Shown here: one piece after another, positions 22,631-30,764 of the stretch
How positions within the stretch are numbered: the stretch's first letter is position 1
How the letters are laid out: every line of letters begins with the position of its first letter
Assembly (NCBI RefSeq): GCF_014486695.1
Contig: NZ_JACTAB010000004.1
Span: forward strand, 186,001 to 250,000
Source: Flavobacterium buctense
GTDB taxonomy: Bacteria > Bacteroidota > Bacteroidia > Flavobacteriales > Flavobacteriaceae
Direction: 5' to 3'
Length of the DNA: 64,000 nt
Translations under genes and position numbers: made by a program
Notes under the pieces: model-generated
Told to the model about the DNA's origin: nothing
The model's database searches: none
Seen by the model: the letters and a program-made list of their open reading frames with translations, nothing else

Positions 22631-23071
22631 TTAAGGGTTTACTTGTAATTTAGGATCAATGCTAAAAGATTTGAATTCGGTTGGCGTGTCATAAATACTG
22701 AAGTTAATGGTGTAATCTTCATGTTGGTTTACCAAATTGCCATCATTATTAACATTGGCGTTGACATTGCCCGATCTTCCTCCGCTACCGGTTATGGTAC
22801 CACTGCTGAAGATGTTTACATCATCACCTTCATTTTCATAAGAGATACTGTCAATGGCCACCGTATAACCGCTGTCGGCAGTAACACCAACCCATTTTAC
22901 GTTTTTGTTTAAGTTTACTTGTGAAGTAAAATCTTCAATAGTTCCGTTAGGAGAGTTTCCGTTGTTGTCATCGGATAAAGAACAACATCCGTCAATTTGT
23001 GCTTGTGAGGGGTTTGTCAAGTTCCAAAGGGTATTGGCGCTGACATTCAGAGTGATTTTTACATCTGGCAT
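22631..23071 (-). CDS. Small protein of unknown function upstream of cyclase
   Basis: The start is set at 23071 (MPDVKITLNVSANTLW), giving 146 residues; an in-frame ATG at 23101 would add ten residues with no support. No signal peptide or helix is evident. The sequence has CCSLSDDNNGNSPNG near residue 27 and a NVNANVNNDGNLVN repeat near 115. It looks like a beta-rich, Asn/Asp-rich domain that could bind ions. No family is recognised. It stops directly at the cyclase start (taaATG), suggesting a cyclase partner or a regulator of the sensor, which is inference. Confidence 0.65.
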   Translation of the reverse strand: MPDVKITLNVSANTLWNLTNPSQAQIDGCCSLSDDNNGNSPNGTIEDFTSQVNLNKNVKWVGVTADSGYTVAIDSISYENEGDDVNIFSSGTITGSGGRSGNVNANVNNDGNLVNQHEDYTINFSIYDTPTEFKSFSIDPKLQVNP

Positions 23072-23259
23072 AATTAAATATTTAAAGGTTAATAAATGCA
23101 TATTTATAAGACCATTAATTTAATTCGGCGGGGCAACCCAATAAGACTTGAAGCAAAATGACCTGAACGGGGAAACAAATATAGTATTTTTTCTATTAAA
23201 TTAATAGAATTTTTATTAAATTAGTATCTTTTTAAGAATTAAATTAAATTTATTTCAAC

Positions 23260-24147
23260 ATGAGCCACGTCAACAACGCTATAAACTGGAAAGAAATCTT
23301 TCACCCAAGAAACCTTTTATTAAACTTAATTGGCGTTGCCTTTATTACTTTGGCATTAAAAGGGTTTATGATTCCCAATAAGTTTCTCGATGGAGGTGTG
23401 ATTGGCATTTCTATCTTAGTTCATGAGCTAGTACCGGTGCCTTTTGCACTGTTGGTTTTTGTATTCAACTTGCCTTTTATATTTCTGGGGAAAAGATTGT
23501 TGGGTAATACTTTTGCTTTGCAATACTTGCTGACATTGTCTTTAATTTCGATTAGTATGGCGAGTATCGAATTTGATGCTGTGACTTCCGATAAGTTGTT
23601 GATTGCACTATTCGGCGGTTGTTTGATTGGTATTGGGATGGGATTGTGCATTCGCAGTGGTTCTGTGGCTGATGGGTTTGAAATATTGGCGGTAATGACC
23701 ACTAAGAAAATTGGTCTCAATGTTTCCGAAGTTATCTTTGGGATGAATACTTTAATCTTTTTGGCCGCGGCTTGGTATTTTGGAATAACGACCGCTTTGT
23801 ATTCGATAGTGACTTATTTTGCCGCCGTCAAATCGCTCGACTATGTAGCTGACGGCTTGGAACAATACACTTCGCTCAATATTATTTCGTCTGAAAGCGA
23901 AGCCATTAAATCATTGATAGTAGAAAAGTTTGGCAAAGGCATTACCGTTATCAAAGGCGAACGCGGATATTTGCCTGATAATTTTCTAGTAAAACACGAC
24001 TGCGATATTATCGTAACCATCGTCACCCGATTAGAATTATTGCGCATCAAAGACGAAGTCAGACAACTCGACCCGAAAGCCTTTATGTTCATTCATTATA
24101 TCAAGGAAGCTAGCGGTGGCATTTTGAGACACAAACAAAAACATTAG
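23260..24147 (+). CDS. YitT family membrane protein (DUF161-DUF2179)
   Basis: This 295-residue protein has about five or six helices in the first 200 residues. They include the conserved GFMIPNKFLDGGVIGISIL segment and GGCLIGIGMGLCIRSGSVADG, both typical of DUF161. A C-terminal soluble DUF2179 domain (about 215-285) carries KGITVIKGERGYLPDN. The family is widespread with no fixed role; some members are linked to sugar or amino-acid handling. A TATCTTTT box at 23225 is a candidate -7 promoter. The gene ends 2 bases before the HD gene, so they probably form one operon. Confidence 0.85.
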   Translation: MSHVNNAINWKEIFHPRNLLLNLIGVAFITLALKGFMIPNKFLDGGVIGISILVHELVPVPFALLVFVFNLPFIFLGKRLLGNTFALQYLLTLSLISISMASIEFDAVTSDKLLIALFGGCLIGIGMGLCIRSGSVADGFEILAVMTTKKIGLNVSEVIFGMNTLIFLAAAWYFGITTALYSIVTYFAAVKSLDYVADGLEQYTSLNIISSESEAIKSLIVEKFGKGITVIKGERGYLPDNFLVKHDCDIIVTIVTRLELLRIKDEVRQLDPKAFMFIHYIKEASGGILRHKQKH

Positions 24148-24149
24148 CC

Positions 24150-24731
24150 ATGAAAAACTGGGATGCTTTGTACACCAATGTAATGGGATGCTTGAAAGAA
24201 AAGCTGTCTCCCAAGTTGACCTATCATCATTGGAAACACACCGAACATGTAGTAGAAATGGCGGAATTTATTGGTCACAAGGAACATTGCACTGAAGACG
24301 AAATCATCTTAATTAAAACCGCTGCCCTATTTCACGACGCGGGATTTGTCAATCCGATTACGGACAACCATGAAGATGAAAGCATACGTTATGCGCAAAA
24401 ACGCCTTCCGGAATATGGTTATACCAAAAGTGATATCGAACAAATAGTAGGGATGATTAATGCTACCAAGATTCCGCAAAACCCGCAAAACAAATTAGAG
24501 CGCATCCTAGCCGATGCTGATTTGGAATACTTGGGTACGGATAACTTTATCTACATTGGTAACAAACTCTACCAAGAGCTCAAGCACGAAAACCCAAGTC
24601 TAAGCACAGAAGAATGGAACGAGATTCAGATTAAGTTTCTCGAGTCTCATGTTTTCCACACCCATTATTGCCTGCACCACAGGGCAGAAAAGAAAGCACA
24701 AAATCTACAAGCGCTTTTGCACCGAAAATAG
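24150..24731 (+). CDS. HD domain phosphohydrolase
   Basis: This 193-residue protein has the HD signature in order: YHHWKHTEHV (first metal His), ALFHDAGFV (His-Asp pair, near residues 68-69) and ADADLEYLG near residue 127 (fourth metal Asp). HD proteins hydrolyse phosphomonoesters, nucleotides or cyclic nucleotides. The adenylate cyclase gene lies 1.5 kb away on the other strand, which makes a cyclic-nucleotide role possible but unproven. The stop is 25 bp from the convergent methyltransferase gene. Confidence 0.82.
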   Translation: MKNWDALYTNVMGCLKEKLSPKLTYHHWKHTEHVVEMAEFIGHKEHCTEDEIILIKTAALFHDAGFVNPITDNHEDESIRYAQKRLPEYGYTKSDIEQIVGMINATKIPQNPQNKLERILADADLEYLGTDNFIYIGNKLYQELKHENPSLSTEEWNEIQIKFLESHVFHTHYCLHHRAEKKAQNLQALLHRK

Positions 24732-24755
24732 TTTGATAAATTTAAACCGGTTTGC

Positions 24756-25568
24756 TTAACACTGCACGGTTACCTTTAAAAAAGTCGCCGGTATCTTAGT
24801 AGTATTCGCTAAATTACTTGTGTTTTGGTTGTTGAACAACTCCTCTAATTCCAATTGAAGTTCTGTTGCTTTTCCATTGGCTTCCGCTGCAGCAAAGGCA
24901 TTCATAGTTGGACCATAGTAGTCTCTGAAAACATTTACTAATTCAGTTGGTGAATAAGGTGCATTAAAAACAAAAGTGTCTCTGGCGAAGGCTATATTTT
25001 CCTTTGAAATCCCGGCATTTTCAAATCGCTCCGTAACATTACTCTCAACACCCCAAAGCATCGGACTGATAAATCCTTCGGGCGGCGGCGGTGTATAAGC
25101 AGAACTGATTCTCAAAATTTGAGCGACCAATGTTGGGTCACCCGGAATCCAATTGCCCATTACTATTCTTCCACCCGAGCGAGCCACACGAACCATTTCT
25201 TTAGCAACCTCGAACGGTTTTGGCGCAAACATAGCCCCAAATATGCTAACCACTAAATCAAAAGAAGCATCTTTCAGTTCTTGTAAATCGGTAGCGTCAC
25301 CTTCTTGAAAGGTACAATTAGTAAGTCCTTCAGCCTTGGCTCTGAGATTGCCAGCTGCTACAAGATTATCGGCTATGTCAACGCCTAAAACGTTAGCTCC
25401 GATTTTAGCTGCCGGAATGGCGGTAGTACCGTCACCACAACCAAGATCAAGAACGTCAAGTCCTTTGGTGATTTGTAACGAGTCAACTAAAGCTGACCCG
25501 CTTTCACGCATATTAGAGGCAATGCGTGTGAAATCTCCTTTTTCCCATAATGCTTTGTTTGGATTCAT
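24756..25568 (-). CDS. Class I SAM-dependent methyltransferase
   Basis: I place the start at 25568 (MNPNKALWEKGDF), giving 270 residues; the longer reading from 25607 adds 13 residues with no family match. Motif I is LDVLDLGCGDGTTAIPAA near residues 38-55, followed by ANVLGVDIADNLV and QEGDATDL. LVVSIFGAMF and GRIVMGNWIPGDP complete the Rossmann methyltransferase fold. The closest named relatives are UbiE/Coq5-like small-molecule methyltransferases. No substrate can be read. It has no obvious operon partner. Confidence 0.88.
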   Translation of the reverse strand: MNPNKALWEKGDFTRIASNMRESGSALVDSLQITKGLDVLDLGCGDGTTAIPAAKIGANVLGVDIADNLVAAGNLRAKAEGLTNCTFQEGDATDLQELKDASFDLVVSIFGAMFAPKPFEVAKEMVRVARSGGRIVMGNWIPGDPTLVAQILRISSAYTPPPPEGFISPMLWGVESNVTERFENAGISKENIAFARDTFVFNAPYSPTELVNVFRDYYGPTMNAFAAAEANGKATELQLELEELFNNQNTSNLANTTKIPATFLKVTVQC

Positions 25569-25656
25569 TTGTTTGATTTTTAGCCAATAAAGATAATTAA
25601 AAAACAACTGTAATTGTGGTTTTTACCCTTCAATTTCATAACTAAATCATTGAAAG

Positions 25657-26301
25657 TCAATAAAAAACACGCTTCCAGTTTGAGGCTACTTGTGTTTGCA
25701 AGGCCTCAATAGTCATTTCTTTGTACTGAGCCGCTAAAGTGTAAACTTCCTCTAAAGTTTCTTCAACGGTATCGGTTTCGAGAAAGAATCGGTCATTGGG
25801 AACCGAAAGAAACACCGATTTCAGTTCAGGATTTCTTAAAAGATATTTGCCAAACGACAAATAGAAACCATGGTCTATCATTTGCTGAGCCACTTGTTCA
25901 TTCTTAGAAAACCCGTGAAGTATTATGGGCACCGAAATAGTCAATCGGTTTTTGATTTCCACTAATTCTTGATAAGCGGCAACCAAGTGTAACACCAATG
26001 GTTTTTGATATTTTTCCGCTAAGGCGATTTGCTTTTCAAAGACATCTATCTGGAGCGCCATAGGTATGTCGATTCGCTTGTCTAATCCGCATTCGCCCAG
26101 TGCCAAACATTCGGGCTGTTGTAATTTGGTTTCCATGAATTGCAAATCACTTTCCAACCGACTTTCGTTGATATACCAAGGATGAATACCAATGGAATAC
26201 TGAGGAATGCTATCTATAAACTCCCACGGATATTGGTTTACCAATTCAAAAGTATTGGCTTTATTGGTAAATTTATGGGTATGTAAATCATAGAAAGACA
26301 T
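25657..26301 (-). CDS. TatD-family metal-dependent hydrolase
   Basis: This 214-residue protein is shorter than typical TatD (about 260). The first metal motif DLHTHKF is at residues 5-11, CLALGECGLDKR supplies the conserved Glu, and FLETDTVEE near residue 180 supplies the last Asp. Histidines in LVLHLVAAY and IILHGFSKN fill the middle sites, although the second is HGFSKN rather than the usual form. The family includes 3'-5' DNA exonucleases, and the exact role here is uncertain. Its start overlaps the stop of the DUF1684 gene by one base, indicating translational coupling. Confidence 0.82.
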   Translation of the reverse strand: MSFYDLHTHKFTNKANTFELVNQYPWEFIDSIPQYSIGIHPWYINESRLESDLQFMETKLQQPECLALGECGLDKRIDIPMALQIDVFEKQIALAEKYQKPLVLHLVAAYQELVEIKNRLTISVPIILHGFSKNEQVAQQMIDHGFYLSFGKYLLRNPELKSVFLSVPNDRFFLETDTVEETLEEVYTLAAQYKEMTIEALQTQVASNWKRVFY

Positions 26302-26888
26302 TAGTCGTGAAACTTCTTAACTCCGGCCAGGATTTCAATATTCAAATCGTTTTCCAAAGGCACAATCGGGCAAGAATATTTGTGGTTATAAGCACAATAA
26401 GGATTATAGGCTTTGTTGAAATCGATAGTGACTGTTTCCTCTTTTGGAATGCGCATGTCAATGTAGCGTCCGCCAATGTAACTTTCTTTACCACAAGTCA
26501 AATCAGAAAAAGGTAAGAACAAATAATCTTCGTAGCCTTCCTTTTTGGTTAAATCGATATTTTGGTACAGGTTTAATTTGAAGGGTTTTCCATCGATCGT
26601 AAAAGTCAATTCGCCGTATTTCACATATTCGGGCAAGCGTGTGGTAGAAGTTTTCATTTTAAATACTTTCTCCTTTGGCGTTCGGGTAAACTTCGCTTCT
26701 ACTATAAACTTATCGTTAATCGGAAAAAAGTCCAAGCTTTTGAATACTTTGAAATCCTCATCCGTTAGTGGACTATCCTCGCGAGTTCCGTATTCTTTAT
26801 TGAGGGTGTCTTGAAATTCTTTCGAGGTTTCTTGAGCGGTCAGCAACAAAACATTGAACAATAACAAGAAGGAAAGTATTTTTTTCAT
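26301..26888 (-). CDS. DUF1684 protein, secreted
   Basis: This 195-residue protein has a signal peptide (MKKILSFLLLFNVLLLTAQ). The C-terminal DUF1684 hallmark DFNKAYNPYCAYNHKYSCPI is present, with two Cys and the Asn/Tyr cluster, followed by PLENDLNIEILAGVK. GGRYIDMRIP and FSDLTCGKESY match upstream family blocks. DUF1684 proteins have no known activity but are strongly conserved and may bind a metal or heme-like ligand (inference). Here the protein is exported. The one-base overlap with the TatD-type gene suggests a shared process. Confidence 0.85.
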   Translation of the reverse strand: MKKILSFLLLFNVLLLTAQETSKEFQDTLNKEYGTREDSPLTDEDFKVFKSLDFFPINDKFIVEAKFTRTPKEKVFKMKTSTTRLPEYVKYGELTFTIDGKPFKLNLYQNIDLTKKEGYEDYLFLPFSDLTCGKESYIGGRYIDMRIPKEETVTIDFNKAYNPYCAYNHKYSCPIVPLENDLNIEILAGVKKFHD

Positions 26889-26959
26889 GGGTCACTTTTT
26901 AACAAAAATAGTATAAAAATTGTTTGCAAACTCAGAAACTTGTTGACTCAGTAACTCCG

Positions 26960-26967
26960 TAACTTTG
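26960..26967 (+). promoter_or_regulatory. -7 box for MFS gene
   Basis: TAACTTTG fits TAnnTTTG. A TTG lies 17 bases upstream (26940-26942), and the ATG at 26994 is 26 bases downstream. The box is one copy of a short GTAACT repeat (26951-26975). Confidence 0.5.
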
Positions 26968-26993
26968 TAACTTTACATGATCAATCACCCATC

Positions 26994-28217
26994 ATGCTTA
27001 AAACCGCTTTCCAACGCTACATAGACAACTTTAAAGGCTTTTCCAGAGAGATTTGGATACTTACCATTATTACCTTTATCAATCGTGCGGGTACTATGGT
27101 GTTGCCTTTTCTTTCTAAATACTTGAAAGAAGATTTGGGTTTCAGTTACAGTCAAGTCGGTTGGATTATGGTTTGGTTTGGTGTTGGTTCCATGCTTGGT
27201 TCATGGCTTGGCGGAAAGCTTTCGGACAAAATTGGCTTCTACAAAATCATGATTTTCAGTTTGCTCACCAGCGGCTTGATGTTCTTTGTGATTCAATACA
27301 TCACGAGTTTCATCGGACTTTGTATTAGTATGTTTGCTATCATGACAGTGGCTGATATGTATCGCCCGGCGATGTTTGTCTCCATTGGAGCCTATGCAAA
27401 ACCTGAAAACAGAACGCGTGCGCTGACATTAGTTCGTTTAGCCATTAATTTAGGTTTCGCGGCCGGACCGGCAATGGGCGGATTGATTATTATGAATATT
27501 GGCTATCGTGGGTTATTTTGGGCGGATGGAATTACCTGTATCGTGGCAATTCTAATCTTTTGGATAAAAGTAAAAGAAAAGAAAAAATCGGCTTTCACTG
27601 ATAAAGAACATCCGGGTGAAGTGTTGACGCATTCGGTTTTTAAAGACAAACCGTTTTGGCTGTTTTTGTTTTCCTGTTTGGTTTCGGGGGTTTTGTTTTT
27701 CCAAGTCTTTACCACTATTCCGTTATACCATAGAGAACAATTTGATTTATCTGAATTCCAAACCGGATTATTACTGACCATGAATGGTGTTTTGGTTTTT
27801 TTCTGCGAAATGGCGATTGTTAGTTATGTAGAAAGAAAGAAAATCAACAAGGTCAAAGTGGTTGCATTTGGTTGCTTTTTGATGGCCATAAGTATGTATT
27901 TAATGCTAATCAACACTTGGGTCGGCATCTTAACTATTATGATGTTGTTTATGACCTTTGCCGAAATGTTTGCTTTTCCTTTTTCTAATTCGGTCGCTTT
28001 GAGTCGAGCCCCAAAAGGTCACGAAGGTCGTTATATGGCTATTTATACTATGAGTTTTAGTTTGGCGCATATATTGAGTGCCAAATTAGGAATGGAAATC
28101 ATTCAGCATTATGGTTATCAAATCAATTGGTTCTTTATGGGCATGCTTGGACTTGTTGGAACTGCATGTGGTTATTGGGTTTTTAAACTGATACAATCCG
28201 AACATAAAACACTATAA
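26994..28217 (+). CDS. MFS transporter
   Basis: This 407-residue protein has 12 expected helices. The cytosolic loop signature between TM2 and TM3 is GSWLGGKLSDKIGFYKI near residues 71-87. NRTRALTLVRLAINLGFAAGPAMGG spans the TM4-TM5 region, and the second half begins after a lysine-rich loop (KVKEKKKSAFTDKEH). Members of this subgroup include MdtH/YceI-type drug exporters, but the substrate is not readable. It is monocistronic, with its own TAACTTTG box, and no hairpin is seen before the BlaI operator region. Confidence 0.88.
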   Translation: MLKTAFQRYIDNFKGFSREIWILTIITFINRAGTMVLPFLSKYLKEDLGFSYSQVGWIMVWFGVGSMLGSWLGGKLSDKIGFYKIMIFSLLTSGLMFFVIQYITSFIGLCISMFAIMTVADMYRPAMFVSIGAYAKPENRTRALTLVRLAINLGFAAGPAMGGLIIMNIGYRGLFWADGITCIVAILIFWIKVKEKKKSAFTDKEHPGEVLTHSVFKDKPFWLFLFSCLVSGVLFFQVFTTIPLYHREQFDLSEFQTGLLLTMNGVLVFFCEMAIVSYVERKKINKVKVVAFGCFLMAISMYLMLINTWVGILTIMMLFMTFAEMFAFPFSNSVALSRAPKGHEGRYMAIYTMSFSLAHILSAKLGMEIIQHYGYQINWFFMGMLGLVGTACGYWVFKLIQSEHKTL

Positions 28218-28260
28218 TACAGTTGTTTAAAGAATATTCCACTCTTCAATCCTTAATATT

Positions 28261-28305
28261 TAGTTAAATAACTATAAATATAGTTGTGCAACTAAAAAAA
28301 TAGTT
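28261..28305 (+). promoter_or_regulatory. Phased operator of TAGTT/AACTA half sites
   Basis: Half sites alternate at about 10-bp steps: TAGTT 28261, AACTA 28270, TAGTT 28281, AACTA 28290, TAGTT 28301. This gives at least two inverted dyads (AACTAT-N4-ATAGTT at 28270-28285). The array covers the -33 region and ends at the -7 box of the blaI-like gene, the expected layout for an autorepressed BlaI operator. Confidence 0.7.
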
Positions 28306-28314
28306 ATACGTTTG
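28284..28314 (+). promoter_or_regulatory. Promoter of blaI-M56 operon
   Basis: TTG at 28284-28286 and TACGTTTG at 28307-28314 are spaced by 20 bases. The -33 element lies inside an operator half site, so repressor binding would block RNA polymerase. Confidence 0.65.
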
Positions 28315-28353
28315 TTTTATCAATTTAGATAAACCCTTTTAAACGAAATAATC

Positions 28354-28713
28354 ATGCAAAAGTTAACCAATAAGGAAGAAGAGATTATGCAAATCTTGTG
28401 GAAGCTCAAGAAAGCTTTCGTCAAAGAAGTTTTAGCAGAAATAACGGAAGACCAGCCACATTACAACACACTTTCTACCATTATCAGAAACTTAGAAGAA
28501 AAGGGTTTTGTAGGTCACAATGCTTTTGGTAACACCCACCAATACTTCCCTATCGTTAAAATGGAAGACTACAGAAAACGCTTCATGAATACAGCCATTG
28601 ATAATTATTTCAACAGTTCGTATAAAAATTTGGTGTCCTTTTTTGCCGAAGAAGAGAAAATTTCGGCTGAGGAATTAAGAGAGATTTTAGCTATAATCGA
28701 AAAAAAGGAGTAA
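28354..28713 (+). CDS. BlaI/MecI/CopY family repressor
   Basis: This 119-residue protein has a winged-helix domain near residues 5-65 (EEEIMQILWKLKKAFVKEVL, HYNTLSTIIRNLEEKGFV). A helical dimerisation tail (about 75-119) follows, including NYFNSSYKNLVSFFAEEEKIS. The family represses its own operon and is released by cleavage by a BlaR1-type M56 protease. The M56 gene follows 1 base after the stop, and a strong operator lies upstream, so the textbook circuit is complete here. No beta-lactamase is nearby, so the regulated output is probably not resistance. Confidence 0.92.
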   Translation: MQKLTNKEEEIMQILWKLKKAFVKEVLAEITEDQPHYNTLSTIIRNLEEKGFVGHNAFGNTHQYFPIVKMEDYRKRFMNTAIDNYFNSSYKNLVSFFAEEEKISAEELREILAIIEKKE

Positions 28714-28714
28714 T

Positions 28715-30583
28715 ATGGAAACATTATTCATCTATCTTCTAAAATCGAGCGGATTAATCGCTATGTTTTATTTGGCCTATCATTTTTTGGTTCGCAAAGA
28801 GACATTCTTCAACAGCAACCGTTGGTTTTTAATTACAGGATTGTTCACTTCGCTCCTATTACCACTGTTTTCTATTACCAAAATTGTGTATGTGGAAAGA
28901 CCTAAAATCAACTTAGAAGATTTGGTTGCCTATGCTAATACAACTACAGCTTCCCAACAAGCTCCGGTAGCGGAAACCTTTGATTGGATGCAAATCATTT
29001 GGATGGGCTATATCTTAATTGCGTTGTTTTTACTGACTAAGGTTATCATTAATTTCATTTCGCTTTTTCAAATGCTTTATCAACAGCAAAAAGTTAAAAA
29101 TGAAAGCTTTATGTTAGTTGATTTAAACCATGACATTACTCCTTTTTCGTTCTTTAATTATATTGTTTTCAATTCGTCATTGTATACCCAAGAAGAGTTG
29201 CAGAGCATTCTTTTACACGAAAAAGTCCACAGCCAAGAGAAACATTCTTTTGACGTGATGGTCGCTAAGATTTTCTGCATCTTGTTTTGGTTCAATCCGT
29301 TTGTTTGGTTGTATAAAAAAGCCATTATTCAAAACTTAGAATACATTGCCGACCAAAAAGCGGTGCAACAATTACAAGATCCAAAAGTGTATCAAAGAGC
29401 ACTTTTAAAAGCAATTACTCATCAAAACTGCTTATCAATTACTAATAATTTTTATCAATCATTAATCAAAAAACGAATCGTTATGTTAAACACTCATCAA
29501 TCCCAAAGAAGAAATTCATGGAAGTACACTTTAGTAATTCCGGCCTTAATCGGTTTTGTGCTTTTGTTCCAAATTAAAACTATTGCACAAGAAAAAGAAT
29601 CCGATACTGAAGTAACCAGATCACTGCAACACCGAGAAGAAATTAGACTTGTCATTGATAAAAACTCTTCTGAAGAAGATTTAAAAAGAGAAGCTAAAAG
29701 GTTAAAAAATGACCATGGTGTTACTTTAAAATGTTCTAAAATCAAGCGCAACAACAAGGGTGAAATTACCGGAATCAAAGTCGAATACAAAGATAAAGAC
29801 GGCAATAAAGGCGTTTCACAAGTTGACGGTAAAGAACCGATAACACCCATTCATTTTTATAAAAACAATGAAGCTATTGGATTTGGAAGACCAAAAAACC
29901 TTAAAGTGTACGCCAATGTTCCCGGTGTTCATGCAGAGCATAGCGAAGACTTTGTTTACAACTTCAATGACAGTTTGCCAAATATGAGTGATTTCAACTT
30001 TGATTTCGACATTGATATTGAAGCACCCGAAATGCCTGAGATGCTTGAAATACCTGAGATGCCAGAAGCAACTGAAGCACCCGAAGCTCCGGAAATGGAC
30101 TGGAAAAATCTGCAAGAATCAAAAATTATCATCAAAAAAGGAGACAAAAAACCTATGGTAATTGTCAATGGTAAAGTATTGTCTGATGACGCTGAAATTA
30201 AAAAAGCATTAAAAGATTCCGATGTAAAAGGCCAATACAGCATTACCGTTGACAGTGAAGACGGTAATGAAAGTCGCATTGTGATTAACGGCAAAGACGT
30301 GGCCAAATTCAGAGCTGAAGCCATGGCCAATGCCAAAGTCCAAATGGGCAAAAACAAAGAAATGATTCGCCTGCAAATGGAACGCGTAAAAGAAGAAATG
30401 GAAAGAGTTAAGCCTCAAATAGAGCGTGCCAAAAGAGAAGTGGAACTCGCTAAACCGGATATGGCAAAAGCCAGAGCCGAGATGGAACAAGCCAAAGCGG
30501 AAATGCTTAAAGCAAGAGAAGAAATGCAAAAAGCCAAAGCTGAACTAGACAAAGCCCGAGAAGAATTAAAAAGAACCAAATAA
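28715..30583 (+). CDS. M56 (BlaR1-type) membrane metalloprotease
   Basis: The protein has 622 residues. The N-terminal helices (about 5-25, 35-55, 93-115) and the catalytic LLHEKVHSQEKHSF near residue 168 (HExxH zinc motif) are M56 hallmarks, and NLEYIADQKAV supplies the third ligand. A helix near 270-287 leads into an extracytoplasmic part with no penicillin-binding sensor domain. This part has a KCSKIKRNNKGEITGIKVE strand block, an acidic P-E-M repeat (EMPEMLEIPEMPEATEAPEA), and a long charged helix at the end (about 545-622). It should sense an unknown signal and cleave the co-encoded BlaI repressor. The tail is unusual for the family. Confidence 0.88.
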   Translation: METLFIYLLKSSGLIAMFYLAYHFLVRKETFFNSNRWFLITGLFTSLLLPLFSITKIVYVERPKINLEDLVAYANTTTASQQAPVAETFDWMQIIWMGYILIALFLLTKVIINFISLFQMLYQQQKVKNESFMLVDLNHDITPFSFFNYIVFNSSLYTQEELQSILLHEKVHSQEKHSFDVMVAKIFCILFWFNPFVWLYKKAIIQNLEYIADQKAVQQLQDPKVYQRALLKAITHQNCLSITNNFYQSLIKKRIVMLNTHQSQRRNSWKYTLVIPALIGFVLLFQIKTIAQEKESDTEVTRSLQHREEIRLVIDKNSSEEDLKREAKRLKNDHGVTLKCSKIKRNNKGEITGIKVEYKDKDGNKGVSQVDGKEPITPIHFYKNNEAIGFGRPKNLKVYANVPGVHAEHSEDFVYNFNDSLPNMSDFNFDFDIDIEAPEMPEMLEIPEMPEATEAPEAPEMDWKNLQESKIIIKKGDKKPMVIVNGKVLSDDAEIKKALKDSDVKGQYSITVDSEDGNESRIVINGKDVAKFRAEAMANAKVQMGKNKEMIRLQMERVKEEMERVKPQIERAKREVELAKPDMAKARAEMEQAKAEMLKAREEMQKAKAELDKAREELKRTK

Positions 30584-30712
30584 GAATTTCAGCTATGATG
30601 ACTTTTATCATTTCAGTTTCAAAGGCAATAGCCCTTTGGCTGAGTCAATAAGAATGTTGTATCAAATCACATATTAATGAAACAAAAAGTCAGTTTCAAC
30701 GACTTAAATAAA

Positions 30713-30737
30713 GAAACCGCTAGATGGCGGTTTTTTT
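30713..30737 (+). terminator. Terminator of blaI-M56 operon
   Basis: The arms AAACCGC and GCGGTTT form a stem with a 7-base loop, followed by a T7 run. The site lies 28 bases before the TonB-type gene start. Confidence 0.85.
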
Positions 30738-30764
30738 ATGCCAAAACTTAATCAATATCAATCA

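Noticed and set aside
29497..30529. Several minus-strand frames opposite the M56 gene
   Set aside because: They arise from the repetitive K/E codons on the other strand; the repeated S-G-I-S and F-H-F patterns mirror that repeat.
30677..30751. 24-codon frame starting MKQKVSFNDLNKETARWRFF
   Set aside because: It runs through the terminator hairpin of the blaI-M56 operon and has no promoter or conserved look.
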